This document shows positions 41,268 through 41,601 of a stretch of DNA of 41,601 nucleotides, in pieces. Made by a program: the position numbers and the translations under genes. How positions within the stretch are numbered: the first letter of the stretch is position 1; every line of letters begins with the position of its first letter. Location: the NCBI RefSeq assembly GCF_009882985.1, contig NZ_WTUZ01000034.1, forward strand, positions 1 to 41,601, written 5' to 3'. The stretch is from Paenibacillus silvestris (GTDB lineage Bacteria; Bacillota; Bacilli; Paenibacillales; NBRC-103111). Under the pieces are notes generated by a model, which did no database searches, had not been told where the DNA came from, and worked only from the letters and a program-made list of their open reading frames with translations.

Positions 41268-41452
41268 TAACTGCAAAAAGTGCAGGTAATTATGTTCCAA
41301 TACTTAGTTTAAACAACATTGATGTAAAAGGTGCAGTAAATTTCAAACAAGGCAGATGATTCCAGTGTTTTCTCTTAATTTACATGTAGGAAATGCAGGT
41401 AATCCATCAATATGGGGAATTTACTGTAGTTTTACTGTACTTTTTACAGTTG
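41268..41452. repeat. four-unit palindromic element, family 3 (complete copy)
   Basis: Hairpin units centred at 41278 (CTGCA-AAAAG-TGCAG), 41329 (TGTA-AAAGG-TGCA), 41391 and 41442 (ACTGTA-CTTTT-TACAGT), spaced exactly 51, 62 and 51. It is related in sequence to the element at 22023-22156. It lies between the rRNA operon terminator and the small ORF. Confidence 0.8.
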
Positions 41453-41488
41453 TGCTGCTGGGGAGTCTCAGCTTGCATCAGAAAGTAA

Positions 41489-41524
41489 CAAAAAAACCTT
41501 ACGAGGATTTCTCCTTGTAAGGTT
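41489..41524 (-). terminator. rRNA operon terminator
   Basis: AACCTTACGAGGA (41495-41507) pairs imperfectly with TCCTTGTAAGGTT (41512-41524). On the minus strand it is followed by T6. It lies 10 bp past the 5S 3' end. Confidence 0.88.
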
Positions 41525-41533
41525 CTTCATAGT

Positions 41534-41601
41534 GCTTGGCAACGTTCTACTCTCCCAGAACCCTGCGGTTCAAGTACCATCGACGCTGGAGGGCTTAACG
41601 G
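41534..41601 (-). rRNA. 5S rRNA gene, 3' part
   Basis: The reverse complement contains GGGAGAGTAGAACG then TTGCCAAGC, the conserved 3' end of Bacilli 5S rRNA, with the preceding CGATGGTACTTGAACCGCAG. The 5' part lies beyond the window edge. Confidence 0.93.

Overview
The window looks like chromosomal DNA of a Paenibacillus-like, spore-forming Firmicute (inference). Supporting signs are strong GGAGG-type ribosome binding sites, use of TTG and GTG starts, an EcsAB pair, a T-box leader, a YokU/KamA/Yod gene set, SigL-type sigma-54 and a Bacilli-type 16S 5' end. It begins inside the 5' end of a 16S rRNA gene and ends inside a 5S rRNA gene, both on the minus strand. It is therefore the segment between two rRNA operons of the same orientation, and may be a whole contig bounded by rRNA repeats.

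Layout: (1) 1-455, 16S 5' end, leader and two tandem rRNA promoters. (2) 456-2406, ABC transporter EcsAB. (3) 2570-2683, a 37-codon gene with its own terminator. (4) 2826-15596, a lysine/beta-lysine block: a sigma-54 activator (KamR type), lysine 2,3-aminomutase KamA, a seven-gene minus-strand operon (yokU-yodT-yodS-yodR-yodQ-gabT-aldehyde dehydrogenase), the divergent beta-lysine acetyltransferase ablB, and rpoN itself. Canonical -24/-12 promoters precede kamA and yokU. Read together, the enzymes match the acetylated beta-lysine route: lysine, beta-lysine, N6-acetyl-beta-lysine, 3-oxo-6-acetamidohexanoate, its CoA ester, 4-acetamidobutyryl-CoA, GABA, succinate. Only the thiolytic step is not seen here. 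(5) 15798-23918, mixed genes: a LysM-3D cell-wall protein, FAD oxidoreductase, AraC regulator, phosphotriesterase-like hydrolase, GH32 fructosidase, a chimeric ORF (transposase-like N terminus joined to a siderophore-binding-protein C terminus), a DJ-1/PfpI protein and a small receiver-like protein. (6) 24169-27605, type 2 isoleucyl-tRNA synthetase with an Ile (ATC) T-box leader. (7) 27732-28718, a double GNAT protein. (8) 29077-40963, a complete C-P lyase operon on the minus strand: PHP phosphoesterase, hexapeptide acetyltransferase, phnF, phnGHIJKML, phnDCEE. The PHP protein probably replaces PhnP and PhnN. (9) 41123-41601, a possible 32-aa gene, a palindromic element, the rRNA terminator and the 5S 3' end.

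The most unusual structure is in the intergenic DNA. Three repeat families unrelated in sequence (GGAACTAC type, TAGC-GGAG type, CTGCA-AAAAG-TGCAG type) share one architecture: up to four small palindromes of about 21 bp, centred 51, 62 and 51 bp apart (within 1 bp). Two complete family 1 copies, one complete family 2 copy, one complete family 3 copy and two three-unit copies lie in this one window, mostly between convergent genes. Coordinates and spacings were counted by hand.
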